A stretch of 64,000 bases of DNA from Glomus cerebriforme (GCA_003550305.1 QKYT01000007.1:100412-164411), one strand, 5' to 3'; counted from the first letter of the stretch, positions 47,203 through 57,699 are shown. Notes: a model not told the origin generated them from the sequence alone. Numbers and translations: made by a program.

Positions 47203-47762
47203 TTTTTTTTTTTGACAAGTTAATCGAGTTTATTATAATTAAAGAAATTCTGTAAAGAATATATAATTATATAAAGATAAATCACAAATATACCCTCTAT
47301 AAAAAAAAGTATAACTTGTCATGCAAAAAGCAGATTCTTGAGAAAACCCTTGTTGTTAAAGATGACTTCAATCATTATCTAACTCAACTCGACCCTGTAC
47401 TAGTGAATTATCAAAGTAATTAACTAGTTTATTAAATGCCTGAGAGCCTCTATGTAAATCTAAGTCTAAATCTAGTCTTTCATATAACGTACTATTATAC
47501 ATACTCTCTATTAATTTAGATAATTTTAAAACTTTTTTAACAACAATATCCCCTACTCGAAAACCCTCCCTTATAACCCTATGTACACTATTTCTTCATC
47601 TAATTTGAGCATAAAGGGCACATGATGCTGAAGTTTCGATTGGATGAGTAAATTCCTCCATAGGAGTATCTGCAATATAATAGTAACTTTACTGTGGAAT
47701 GATGGGTGAGAAGGTGCTGGAGAAGTTAGATTGGTAACCAAAGAAGCTTCCAGCCATTTATA
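47203..47762 (-). mobile_element. LINE copy C, 5'-truncated (about 560 bp)
   Basis: T-run at 47202-47213, then the complement of GATTAACTTGTC and AATAAA. The remaining coding remnant matches the tail of copy A (PMEEFTHPI against PYDEFKHPV) but is broken by stops and shifts. This copy's 3' end is the closest match to the small insertion at 2812-3015. It ends at a perfect 28-bp palindrome. Confidence 0.8.
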
Positions 47763-47790
47763 ACTAAATAATATAATTATATTATTTAGT
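47763..47790. repeat. Perfect 28-bp palindrome
   Basis: ACTAAATAATATAA followed directly by its reverse complement, at the border between LINE copy C and the minisatellite. The arm shares the ACTAAATAAT word of the minisatellite. Confidence 0.85.
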
Positions 47791-47829
47791 CATAAACGGC
47801 TTAGATTAGGTTATTTAGTAATAAAATAA

Positions 47830-48480
47830 TCTAGATATAACTAAATAATCTAAAATATTTCTAAATAATCTAAAATATAACTAAATAATCTAAAATATAA
47901 CTAAATAATCTAAAATATAACTAAATAATCTAAAATATAACTAAATAATCTAAAANNNNNNNNNNNNNNNNNNNNNNNNNNNNNNNNNNNNNNNNNNNNN
48001 NNNNNNNNNNNNNNNNNNNNNNNNNNNNNNNNNNNNNNNNNNNNNNNNNNNNNNNNNNNNNNNNNNNNNNNNNNNNNNNNNNNNNNNNNNNNNNNNNNNN
48101 NNNNNNNNNNNNNNNNNNNNNNNNNNNNNNNNNNNNNNNNNNNNNNNNNNNNNNNNNNNNNNNNNNNNNNNNNNNNNNNNNNNNNNNNNNNNNNNNNNNN
48201 NNNNNNNNNNNNNNNNNNNNNNNNNNNNNNNNNNNNNNNNNNNNNNNNNNNNNNNNNNNNNNNNNNNNNNNNNNNNNNNNNNNNNNNNNNNNNNNNNNNN
48301 NNNNNNNNNNNNNNNNNNNNNNNNNNNNNNNNNNNNNNNNNNNNNNNNNNNNNNNNNNNNNNNNNNNNNNNNNNNNNNNNNNNNNNNNNNNNNNNNNNNN
48401 NNNAAATATAACTAAATAATCTAAAATATAACTAAATAATCTAAAGTTAATAATCTAATTATGATTAAATAATCTAATTA
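47830..48480 (+). repeat. 20-bp minisatellite spanning an assembly gap
   Basis: Unit AAAATATAACTAAATAATCT repeated on both sides of an N run (47956-48403). At least five units precede the gap and two follow it before the repeat decays. The true length is unknown. Confidence 0.9.
47956..48403. other. Assembly gap (448 N)
   Basis: Run of N inside the minisatellite; the repeat probably prevented assembly and the gap length may be an estimate. Confidence 0.99.
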
Positions 48481-49841
48481 AATAACCTAATTGTGGCAAT
48501 TTTTTATATCTATCTATTTTTTCTTATTATGTTTCTTACCTTTAAAATCAGATTTCTTTTCCTGTTTCTTATTTATTATTTGTGATCATATGATTAAATA
48601 ATCTAATTATGACTATAACTAAATAACCTGAATATATCCTTTTTTATTATGTGCTATGTGTTAATAAATGCTTTCTGATATAATTTATACTGGTAGAACT
48701 CCATGACTGATTGGTTATTAAGTAGGTGGTAGTTTGTTTTCCATTTTAAAGCCTTTTGATTGCCTGCTGAGCACGTAGTGCTGTACTATCCTTCTTGGTT
48801 GCCAGTATTTGGCCAGCCAATTTGGATGTTAGTTCTATATTAAGAATTTGCGCCTATTTGGTTCTTTTTAAAATGCCAAAATATGATAAAAAAATATCAT
48901 GTCAGGTGGTGCAGTAAATTGCAGATCTGATTTTATTAGCCGGCACTATGGCATAATTCAGGCTGATCTTTAGAGCATGTGATTTAAAGATCCAAGCTGG
49001 CATCATGATAGTGACTTGGTAATATCCTGGAGCTGTCATGAAACTGGCAGGAAATCTGAATATTTCTATTAGTTTGCTAGTTTCAGGCCAGTTTGAATGC
49101 TGAGTTATTATGTTCAAGGATCTGGCCAAATTTATGTGTTGGTCAATTTTATACTGCGTCTTACTGCATTAATCACGTGCTTCAGTTTCTCACCAATTTC
49201 AGGCATTTTCCCGTTACTTTCCTATCACTTTCAAGTAACTTTCAAGAGCCTGATTTGGTAGTCAATTGGTTAGAAAATTAGAGGTGTAATTTGCATTATA
49301 TTGATCAGTCCATATATTTTTTGCCATTTCTTGATTATCAGATGAGGCACGAAGTGCCAAATTTGCAATCCATTTATTTGCTAAAGATATGATGCAATCC
49401 ATTCACTCACTTTTTGATTGCCAGTCAGACATAAAGTGTCGATGTTGTACCATTCTTGCAATTCCGCCCATGACCCTTTTGATTGCTAAGAATGAGGCAC
49501 AAAGTACTAAATTAGTTCTGACTATACAGCTTTCATACCCTTTTTTTGTGTATTCTCCTAAATCTTTCTGTCTTTCCAATCTCTTTCCTGCCTATTGGCG
49601 GTAGTATTCCAAGTTGTAATTTCTTATTTTCTTTCTATATATTATTCTAACTTAAGTTACTACCAATTTTATATCTTATTTTTCACCTGAGTCTTCCTAG
49701 AATTCTTTCTTGTATAATTGCTATGAAGGGATACTTTGGAATACTACTACATCGATTACTTTTAGGCATTATTATATTGATTACTTTGGAGTACTACCAC
49801 TGATCCAATTTATTGGCGATCATATTAATTTTTTTTAAACT
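48481..49841. other. Transposon-like non-coding region, no gene seen
   Basis: Base composition is less AT-rich than the intergenic DNA on the left. Contains a family of degenerate motifs (see 48757-49515) and a repeated GATTACTTTGGAGTACTAC-like phrase near 49730-49800. Open frames are short and lack domains. Confidence 0.4.
48757..49515 (+). repeat. Four dispersed copies of a TTTTGATTGCC/GGCACGAAGTGCC motif
   Basis: Copies near 48757, 49331, 49410 and 49469 pair a TTTTGATTGC-like block with a palindromic core of the type GAGGCACGAAGTGCC (variants GAGCACGTAGTGCT, GACATAAAGTGTC, GAGGCACAAAGTAC). Regular enough to be protein-binding or hairpin units of a mobile element. Confidence 0.5.
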
Positions 49842-50290
49842 TTGCAAATTTCTTTATTATTTTATACTGCTTTCTTGCATATACACCATGCTTCTTACAC
49901 AAAAAAATTATTTGTTACTACTTATTCCAACAAGGAAGAACACCTGACTAATAATGCTTATTACCAATTATTCCTCAATGCGCTAGATAAACAAGAAGAA
50001 TCCATCTGCTTAAAACTTTCATCATTGCTTAAAGAAATTTCTGAGGTTAATATAAAGTATAGAATCAGTATATATAAATTAATTACTAAGAAGCGAATAA
50101 TGTCCTTAGAATAATATTTAACATCATATTATTTGGATAAGTGTAAGTTACTAGCAGATTTCTGAAACACATGGTACAAAGTGGTTGGCCTAGAAATCAC
50201 ATGCTATCGAACATTATCGAAGTTACAGGATGGCAAAAAAGATAATTCGTCTAAAGCAGATATAGACGAGATCATTGAATTATATGGTTA
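49842..50290 (+). pseudogene. Unrecognised helical ORF remnant
   Basis: An open frame to 50114 (YYQLFLNALDKQEESICLKL, then SSLLKEISEVNIKYRISIYK) followed in the same or a shifted frame by pieces such as VVGLEITCYRTLSKLQ and KADIDEIIELYG up to about 50290, with stops between. Likely one transposon-associated protein in decay. Family unknown; the start of the real protein is unclear. Confidence 0.35.
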
Positions 50291-50927
50291 AGTACTCTTA
50301 GTGGGATATGGCAATTTCAGCTAAGAAAACTTAGTCATAAGGCACTTCATATAATATTATTTATATATTTTTTTTCCTCCTGCAATAATACCGGCTAATT
50401 TCAATTTCTATCTTCGAACTTCTAATCTCTGATCATATAGCCCGGCCTCAGATATGCCCAGAGATGATCATTAGTATTTTTGCATATAATAATTTGGCAA
50501 AACTGTTAACTAGATAATGATCAGCCGAAAAAATTTACATATTTAAAGATAAGCTTTATTGGTATAATGGCTGAACTACGTGACTAAGTTTTCTAGTATA
50601 TAGGTTTTGAACCTAATAAAATTCATCTTTCGATCACAGAAGAGGATAGACAGGGGTCTCTTGTGAGACCATATCAGAACAGGAAGTGATGGGAGATATT
50701 GTAATGGATGACTATTGATTTTTACTACAGCATGGGCATAATGGTACGTAAGGGAGGTGACTGAATTCATATTGGTAGAGTTGCGATCCGTCAATCTGTA
50801 AATAAACACATTTCTGCCATTCTACGAATATTAAGTCAATAAAAAGAATGTTTTTTTTTGAGATATCTTATAAATATCTATCAATACATAATATGATAAA
50901 AAAAATTGTCTTTAAAAATAAAAGTAG
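50291..50927. other. No gene recognised
   Basis: Contains a 77-codon minus-strand frame (50576-50809) without a domain. Otherwise nothing seen. Confidence 0.4.
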
Positions 50928-50995
50928 AGAGAAAATTAAAACGGATTGAAATTCATCCGGATTGGATGAAAAATCAATCCGTTTTTATTTTCTCT
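50928..50995. repeat. 68-nt near-perfect hairpin followed by a T-run
   Basis: AGAGAAAAT..AAAACGGATTGA pairs with TCAATCCGTTTT..ATTTTCTCT, and inside it TTCATCC pairs with GGATGAA around a GGATT loop. T8 follows at once. Part of the stem (GATTCATCCGGAT) recurs at about 51128. Confidence 0.7.
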
Positions 50996-51115
50996 TTTTT
51001 TTTTGTATTAAATAGTAATTTTTTAAATTACTAGATTGTGCATTGGAATGCAGACTTATAATATATAAAAAACAATTTAATCTTTATTAATTAAAATCTG
51101 TGTATAATTGCCAAA

Positions 51116-51295
51116 ATGTGCCTTTTCAGATTCATCCGGATCATAACTCTACATATTGGTTGGTTATTAGTATGTACGGTATTCCAAGCAGAAAAAGTCT
51201 TAATAAATCTATCTGAAAATTTACCAGAAAAGATATTGGCTCACATTAAAAATAGATTAGAAGAAGTTCCACTTGCGCCAGTACTTATACGGTAG
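51116..51295 (+). CDS. Small ORF with signal-like N-terminus (59 aa), function unknown
   Basis: ATG at 51116, stop TAG at 51293-51295. The N-terminal ~28 residues (RFIRIITLHIGWLLVCTVFQ) form a basic-then-hydrophobic stretch like a signal peptide or membrane anchor. The rest is a short amphipathic part ending LEEVPLAPVLIR. The stop faces the stop of the minus-strand coiled-coil frame only 4 bp away. It may equally be an exon or a transposon remnant. Confidence 0.3.
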   Translation: MCLFRFIRIITLHIGWLLVCTVFQAEKVLINLSENLPEKILAHIKNRLEEVPLAPVLIR

Positions 51296-51299
51296 TCGA

Positions 51300-52300
51300 T
51301 TAGGATTGAAAATAATAATGATCTGGTCTGGCTGAGAGGTGCTTTGCATAGTTCCTATTTATATAATTTCCATAGGTAAAAAATTGGTTACTTTTTTTCC
51401 ATATATTCCATAGCTTTTTTCTGATCACAATCCATATAATTGCAATTAGTAGTAAAGTAAGTATAGGATATATTATTATCGGTGACATCAAGAAGTTTAC
51501 GATAATAGGAACAGTTGCTGGTAAAGACACCGCTTCTGCATCACCTATAGAAATTATTTTGGATGAAAGATTAAGAATGAAAAGGGTTCCTTCAGGATCA
51601 AGTTGCGATAATTCATTCATAGGCAGGAGTGGAGAATCTACTTTATTATTTTTTTTGACGTTAACTGATCCCTGAGAGACCTATTTTCATTTATTAACTT
51701 TAATCACCCTAAAGACAGAATATCTATTTTCCATTTATACATACTATTTAATGACTCTATCCCTTTTTCTATACATTCTATTATATGTTCTTTTGAACTA
51801 AGATCCTCATTCGCTCGGTTCAATTCAAGCCTGAGAGAATCGATCTCTTTGGAATCAGATGAATTTATTTGGACTGGCTCTTCTAGAAGTCCTTCCACTA
51901 CATTCGAATTATGGAGCACCTGTTCTAGTTTTAAGTCATCCAACTTACCTTCCAATTCACGTACTTTAGCTTTAAGAGAGAGAATCTTGATCTTGTCAGC
52001 GGACGAAGCTTTCTGGGCCAAAGTTGCCTCTCTCTTTAGTGTTTTAATATTTGATTTGAGCGATTTGATTTCAGTAGTATATTTGGCTTTAAGTTCATGT
52101 TGACTTTCAGAATGAGACTTTCATTCAGAAATAAGTTGTGATCTAATTTTAGTAGTTGATGCATTTAACTGGCTAATCTTATTTCCAATATCACTATAGC
52201 TTTGCTGATACTTCTTTTTCCGCTCATTGTATTTTTTAAGCTCTTACTCATATACACTACCCAGCTGATGATCAGATTTTTTATAAGAATCACCCTCTCT
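51300..52300 (-). pseudogene. Coiled-coil plus transmembrane protein remnant
   Basis: Reading the minus strand from about 52300: long heptad-like Glu/Lys/Leu helices (KAKVRELEGKLDDLKLEQVL, IDSLRLELNRANEDLSSKEH) with in-frame stops near 52244, 52123 and 51704. A frame change in an A-run near 51655 leads to an intact C-terminal frame (51620-51300). That part has one strong membrane segment (IIIYPILTLLLIAIIWIVI) followed by basic residues. Family unknown. A transposon-encoded or host membrane protein in decay are both possible; I know of no named match. Confidence 0.5.
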
Positions 52301-52585
52301 ATCTTTTATATTAGCATGGTTATATATTAAAAACAAAAAATGCACGAATAAATTTCTGAGATAATAGACATAATCTGTTTATTCAGAATAATACATTCTT
52401 TTTGAATATCCTGTTTATTCCATATATCTTATACATCTGGAATATTTCTTCCTATATATCCTATATATCCTATATATTCAAAATAATACATTCTTTCTAT
52501 ATATCCTATTTAATAAATTATTTTGGAGTATTATATTAGATATAAAAAAATATTGCTACTATGCTTAGATGATGCATGAGATATA

Positions 52586-53008
52586 ATGCCTTTTATTTTT
52601 CACCAGCCCAATTATGATCATATTATGCAATGTACTGAAAAAAAGTCTAGAGATAAAGTTTTAAAGGATACAGATAAATATCACATATTACAAAAATGTA
52701 TTTATCAGATCTGGAGAGGTGAAAAAAAAAATAGGATTGTGTGGAATCAACCAATTCATGTGTCAACAGCTGGTGTTTCACTTTCTAATATAAATGTTAT
52801 AGGCAGGTAGACCGAGCCAAAGATCCAAAACCAAGATATTTCTCCATTTATAGAACTGGAAAAACAAATATGTGATGTTAAGATAGAGTCTAGTAAATCT
52901 ATTGATTCAGTTTCGAAAGAAGGTGGGAAGGTGAAAAAGACTGGAGGGAAGAAATCAAAATCCAAATCTGCATTAGCAGAGCTAATTCCATCTCCTGTCC
53001 AGACTTAA
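52586..53008 (+). pseudogene. Basic-tail ORF with one internal stop
   Basis: Starts MPFIFHQPNYDHIMQ; a TAG at 52808 interrupts a frame that continues without shift to 53008, ending in a Lys/Gly/Ser tail (KKTGGKKSKSKSALAELI). 140 codons if the stop is read through. Convergent with the minus-strand protease module at 53095. No family recognised. Confidence 0.4.
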
Positions 53009-53094
53009 CCAATTTTTATATCACATGAGAAGATAGTCAAAAGAAACATAAAAATATAGCGAATATGAAAAATATATTAGAAAAATAAACTTGC

Positions 53095-53208
53095 TTATTC
53101 TCTAAGAAGTTCATTATATTGTGTCTGTAATCTTTCACAATACTCATTGATTTCTGCATTATACTTAAGAGTGTTATATAGCATTTTTTCAAGCTCCTCG
53201 TAACTCAT
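53095..53208 (-). CDS. 37-aa helical frame overlapping the protease stop
   Basis: Starts at ATG 53208 in the ATGA overlap with the protease frame. A charged amphipathic helix (MSYEELEKMLYNTLKYNAEI, then YCERLQTQYNELLRE). Probably a tail of the retroelement coding region rather than an independent gene. Confidence 0.35.
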   Translation of the reverse strand: MSYEELEKMLYNTLKYNAEINEYCERLQTQYNELLRE

Positions 53209-53846
53209 ATATATTTTTTTAATATGTCAACATCACTTATGTCTTGCGAATCCTGAGAAATTTTGTCTGAAGCTGAGAAATCGTCATATTCAGAAATGAT
53301 ATTTGCACAATTCACCTCGAGCTTATTCTTGATCTTATGCATGATTACTAGGATAATATAATCCTTGCCATTATGAAAAATTTTTAACTCATCCTTGTCC
53401 CAATCAATTGCGCATTTATATTTCTTAAGAAGAGGGTTCGAAAATATCAGCATTGGTTTAGAGTATTTTACGACTATAAAATCTTCATATATAGTAAATC
53501 CAGGAGCTAAGGTTATCGGTAAATTGTGGACAACCCCAATTGATTCAACTGGCATAGTAGCGATACCATACTTTATGGATTTATCAATGTTAACCTCTAT
53601 GCGTAATACAATATCCTTTGTTATGATAGTGATTTCAGAGCAAGAGTCCAATGCCATGGCTAAAATTTTTAGGTAACCAATCTTGCATTTTATAGATGCA
53701 ATACTTGTAGATAGTTCTTCCTTTTGAACAAAATCTATCTCTATAAGATCATCAATAGACTCATCATCCAAATCTTGAGTTGAAATAGGCTCAGGTTCAC
53801 ACTTTTTAACCTGCTGAATTATGTATATATGGAAGAAAATTCTCAA
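53205..53846 (-). pseudogene. Retroviral-type aspartic protease domain, altered active site
   Basis: A 200-codon open frame. ILAMALDSCSEITIITKDIV corresponds to the hALDSGSExxxI block of pepsin-like retroelement proteases, but reads D-S-C instead of the canonical D-S/T-G. Strands around PITLAPGFTIYEDFIVV and MLIFSNPLLKKYKCAIDWDK match the second half, ending with the LLxxxxxxIDW-type block. The frame has no ATG at its left end, as expected for a domain of a longer polyprotein. Its TGA overlaps the ATG of the next small frame (ATGA). Confidence 0.6.
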
Positions 53847-54323
53847 ATTCGCTTTAAATAATTTTGTGAATAATTTCTTCTAGCTAAAGACACTCGTTTA
53901 CCTTGGTTATTTTTCTTCCTTCAGTTTGATGATACATTATGAGCAGGAGATGAATTATCATTCTGTTCTACCTTATGCAAAGCGCCTTTTGGCTGATTAA
54001 AAGCCTTAAAGCTTGAGAACTTATTGAAATATCCACTTTGCTCAGCACACTCATTACACTTCACTTTTTTTTCCATGAGTTATGTAAATATTCATATCAT
54101 ATTTTCTGAAGTCTGAACTGGCTGACGAACTATCAGAGTTATAATCATTGTCCTTAGGTTTTGATATGTTATCATCAGAAAAAATGGGATCAGACTGTTC
54201 ATATGCTGTAGTCATATGAACTTGTCCACTTTTGGATTTGGAATCTTTGATAAGTTTAGCTAGAAAGGCTTCGATTCGTCCTAATCTTTTTTCCAATCTC
54301 CTATTGGTTGAAGATTCTGAGCG

Positions 54324-56038
54324 TTAACGCTGAGATGATTTGGTACCTCTGGTATCTTTTCTGGTAAGTTTGGCTAAATGAGTTTTAATTTGCTCTAATC
54401 TTTTATCCATGCCATCATTACTAAGAATATTGGGATCTAGTAGGGACTCAATATCTCTGATACCTTCCTTGGAAAGTTTGGCAAGATGCATTTCAACAAC
54501 ACCCAATCTNTTTATTAATTCGTCAGTAATATATTTATCTAAGTACGAAGTATCTTTTGGTACATCAAGTAGTATTTCCAAACGTCCTGCAAGTATATGC
54601 ATTCTGTCTAAGACATCATTATTTTGAAGTTGTACCTGTACTTGAGCTAGTTGGGCTTCAAGGAAAGCTATTTTAGCATTCAACTTATCAATTTCAGTTG
54701 AGGAGTTATTCTGATAATTTTGACCTACATTTAAATTAGGAATATGCTCCAATCACATATTTTTTAATTCAGCAAAAAATGCATCAATACCTTCTGGATT
54801 TGCAATTCTTATCCATGTAAATAGATCACCTGACAAGTGACTTTTAAGAAATCCTAAAACTCACACATTATTATCTGCTATGCCCAATAATAATGGTCGA
54901 ATCCTAGTTTCATACATATCTGAACTATCCGTAGGTAAAAATCTTTCTTGAGTTAATCTCTGAATGGCCACTTGTTGCCTACCTACTGTTTCACACTGAT
55001 ATTTTGCATTTATCCATACTTGTAGAGTGGCTGGTGAATTTATAGCAGGGTTTTCAGATGTATAGGGATCATTATTTGGAACTGGTATATACTTTCCTCC
55101 CAACTTGGATTTTAAAATAGCAAATTTAATCGTATCATTAAAGTCCCCAACATTAGCATTTTCAAGTGCTGTCATATTTGGCTCTAAATATGATACAGAG
55201 TTCCAAATTTTATCTAAGTATTCATTAGGAGGTTCCTGCCCAGTATATTGATTATATTTAGAAAATGTAGTTACTATTATATCATATAATGGTTGTCGTC
55301 TAGCCTCTGCCATATTTTCTAATAGTAGATTATTTTGTAAATTAATAATTATAATTTGCCATGAATTTATTTCTCTGGCCTTCCATTTTTGATATTGATT
55401 AAATACCCATGATCGGTTAAATTCTGCCAAGTCAGCTTCAGCTTTACACTTTCGATTTATTATTTGAAGGACGAACTTTTCACGTACTAATTTATTAATA
55501 TGAGCTTGCTTTCTAGTATTATTGTTAATCATAGCACCTTCCAATCTTTGGGCAATGTCATGCCATTTCTGGTGTTCCCTTCTTTTATTTCTACATTCCC
55601 TACTCCACCTTTAAGCCTGTTGAACAGCACATGTATGCTATTTTTTCCATCTTTCAGTATCATTATTATAATGTACAGTTAATCTATGTGCAGTCCTCCT
55701 ATACTCATCCTGCTCTCTTTAAGTATTAACTAATTCAGCCTGCCTATCTTGTGCCAATTGCCAATACTCCTTATGTACTTTCATTTCATTATTTAAAGCA
55801 ACTGTATGCATCTGCATAATTTTTTCAGCCTGAGTTCAAGATTTATCTAACAAATGTTGTAAGCGTAAATTCTGATTTCTACTATCCCTTAACTGATTCC
55901 TAAGATCCGTTTCCAGTTATTTGTATCATTTAATATGTTCTGATACTGATCATGCTTGGCCATAATATTTTGCAAAGTTACTTGAATAGTATTTAATAAG
56001 CCTCTGATACTGTCTAATATATTAGCAGGATTTTGCAT
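54324..56038 (-). pseudogene. Gag-like helical polyprotein remnant
   Basis: Minus-strand frame from MQNPANILDSIRGLLNTIQ (ATG 56038) through long Gln/Arg/Glu-rich helices and a gag-like core (YDIIVTTFSKYNQYTGQEPP, LDKIWNSVSYLEPN, then LKSHLSGDLFTWI) to a repeated block of the type LEQIKTHLAKLTRKD, LGVVEMHLAKLSKEG and, further on, LGRIEAFLAKLIKDS. Broken by stops near 54860, 54754 and several between 55560 and 55860, plus one shift near 55915. Upstream the same frame resumes beyond the inserted element at 56931. Confidence 0.55.
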
Positions 56039-56045
56039 AGATGTA

Positions 56046-56931
56046 CAGTCGCGTCAGAAAGTGTTGCTCAATTACTTACAGATGAAGGTTATAATTATTT
56101 ACCACTATGGTTATCCCAACATCCAGTGATCAGAGTTTAACAAATTAAGGTTATTGGATTCATCTCATCAAGACGAGTCCAATGTTAGTTGAATCATATC
56201 TTTAGGTCCAATAGATGCCAAGATATACCTCCAAACATACTTTACCTGAAAATTTTTTGAAACTCTGAATTTCATAAAATTGGAAATAGCTCACTATTCA
56301 GTGATCTAATTTTAATAATCAAAGCTCATTGGATTAGTCTCGTCGAGATGCATTGAATGGTGGCCAGCCCATGTATATAACATCGATATATCACGAGATA
56401 ATGCCAAAACATCTAAAATATATTTTAATGTATATCTTGGCATATATTAATCCTAAAAATATGAACTGACCACCATTCAATTCATCTTGACGAGACAAAT
56501 CCAATGAGCCCTTATTTATCAAATTCGGATCACTGGATGCCAAGATAATCATGAGTAGTAAGATAATTATAGATTTCATCTTTAAGCAAAAATCAGTTAA
56601 AATTAAATAAAATTGCAACTACTGATTTGCCAACAAATTTATTTGGTTTAAACAAAGTAGAGAACAATTAGAAATGAACCAATATATTATTCAGAAGTGT
56701 GACCTCCTTCCAAGAGCTGTAGGCAAACTTAAAGCTGTACTAAAGAAAAAATGAAAATTTAAATAGTTCTGTTTTTAAGAAGGCTGCCACCCTGGAATTG
56801 TGAAAATTTGATATAGTATAAAAAGCAAACTAGATATAAATTTTTTATTAATGTATATACTGATGAAAAAATACAAATATATTTATTTTTGTCTTCATTT
56901 TCAAATCAGGCATTACTTTCTGACGCGACTG
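56046..56931. mobile_element. Tc1/mariner-type MITE (886 bp) inside the gag frame
   Basis: Ends CAGTCGCGTCAGAAAGT on both sides in inverted orientation, flanked by TA at 56044-56045 and 56932-56933. Internal inverted repeat: CATTGGATTAGTCTCGTCGA (about 56328) against the complement near 56475-56510. Only a 75-codon frame inside; no transposase. Excising it with one TA restores the gag reading frame. Confidence 0.85.
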
Positions 56932-57179
56932 TACCAATGCTTCCAATATGATCCTCAATCCGATTTAATCCTCTGTTAATATTTCCAATAAGATCAGCTG
57001 TTGCCATATCTAAATTATCTATTAAGATTTTTTTATTTATGAGAATCCAGATTCTTGCCTTGAGACACTCAACCTTATTTTTAAGCTCTATAATTCAGCT
57101 ATCCTGAATAGATCCAACCTCATCTTTGAATTTTTTATCTTGCTGTAATATTCTAAATTGTTTTTACAGATCAGATATT

Positions 57180-57699
57180 CACTGGTCAAAAACTGATCTA
57201 TCTTACAGATATCTTATAAATATCAGGTACCTAAAATGCAGAAAATCTGCTATATATCGGGTACCCAATATGTATACTATAGAATTAAAAAATACAATTT
57301 ATTAATTATCTCGCTATTTAGTAATTATAAAAAGATGAAATATAACTCATTCAATTCGCTTCACTGAGACGTATCGAATGGTACTAATTTCACATTTCTA
57401 GGTGTAATAAATGTTGAGATATTCAATAAATCGTAAAAAAATAAACAAAAAATGCAATATCTTGATATTTATCGCACCTAGAAATGCGAAATTAGTACCA
57501 TTCAATATGTTTCAATAAGGTGAATCGAATGAGTTATATTTCATCCTTTTATGATTACTGGATAGCGAGATAATTAATAAATTGTATTTTTTAATTCTAT
57601 AGTATATATATTGGGTACTCCCTATATAGCAGATTTTCTGCATTTTGGATACCTGATATTTATAAGATATCTGTAAGATAGATTAGTTTTTAACTAGTG
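57180..57699. mobile_element. Foldback element: 520-bp near-perfect palindrome
   Basis: Arms of about 245 bp: the left arm starts CACTGGTCAAAAACTGATCT and the right arm, in complement, starts CACTAGTTAAAAACTAATCT. Similarity persists to the centre near 57440 (for example GGTGTAATAAATGTTGAGAT against the complement of the matching right-arm part). Immediately flanked by AT-rich dinucleotides; TA is clear on the right only. No coding capacity. Confidence 0.85.

Larger units (their letters stand above)
53095..57179 (-). mobile_element. Gag/aspartic-protease retroelement remnant, no RT seen
   Basis: Minus-strand order: helical gag-like frame (from about 57170, interrupted by another element at 56046-56931, then 56038-54324), a Cys-rich CNECAEQSGYF segment near 54060-54020 reached by a frame change in an A-run, an aspartic-protease-like domain (53846-53205), and a 37-codon frame (53208-53095). 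Several in-frame stops. No reverse transcriptase, RNase H or integrase frame is visible on either side, and no LTRs were recognised. One N at 54510. Confidence 0.6.

Noticed and set aside
50576..50809. 77-codon minus-strand frame, and a possible tRNA-like fold near 50560-50630
   Set aside because: No domain; the candidate A and B boxes do not fit and no cloverleaf pairs.
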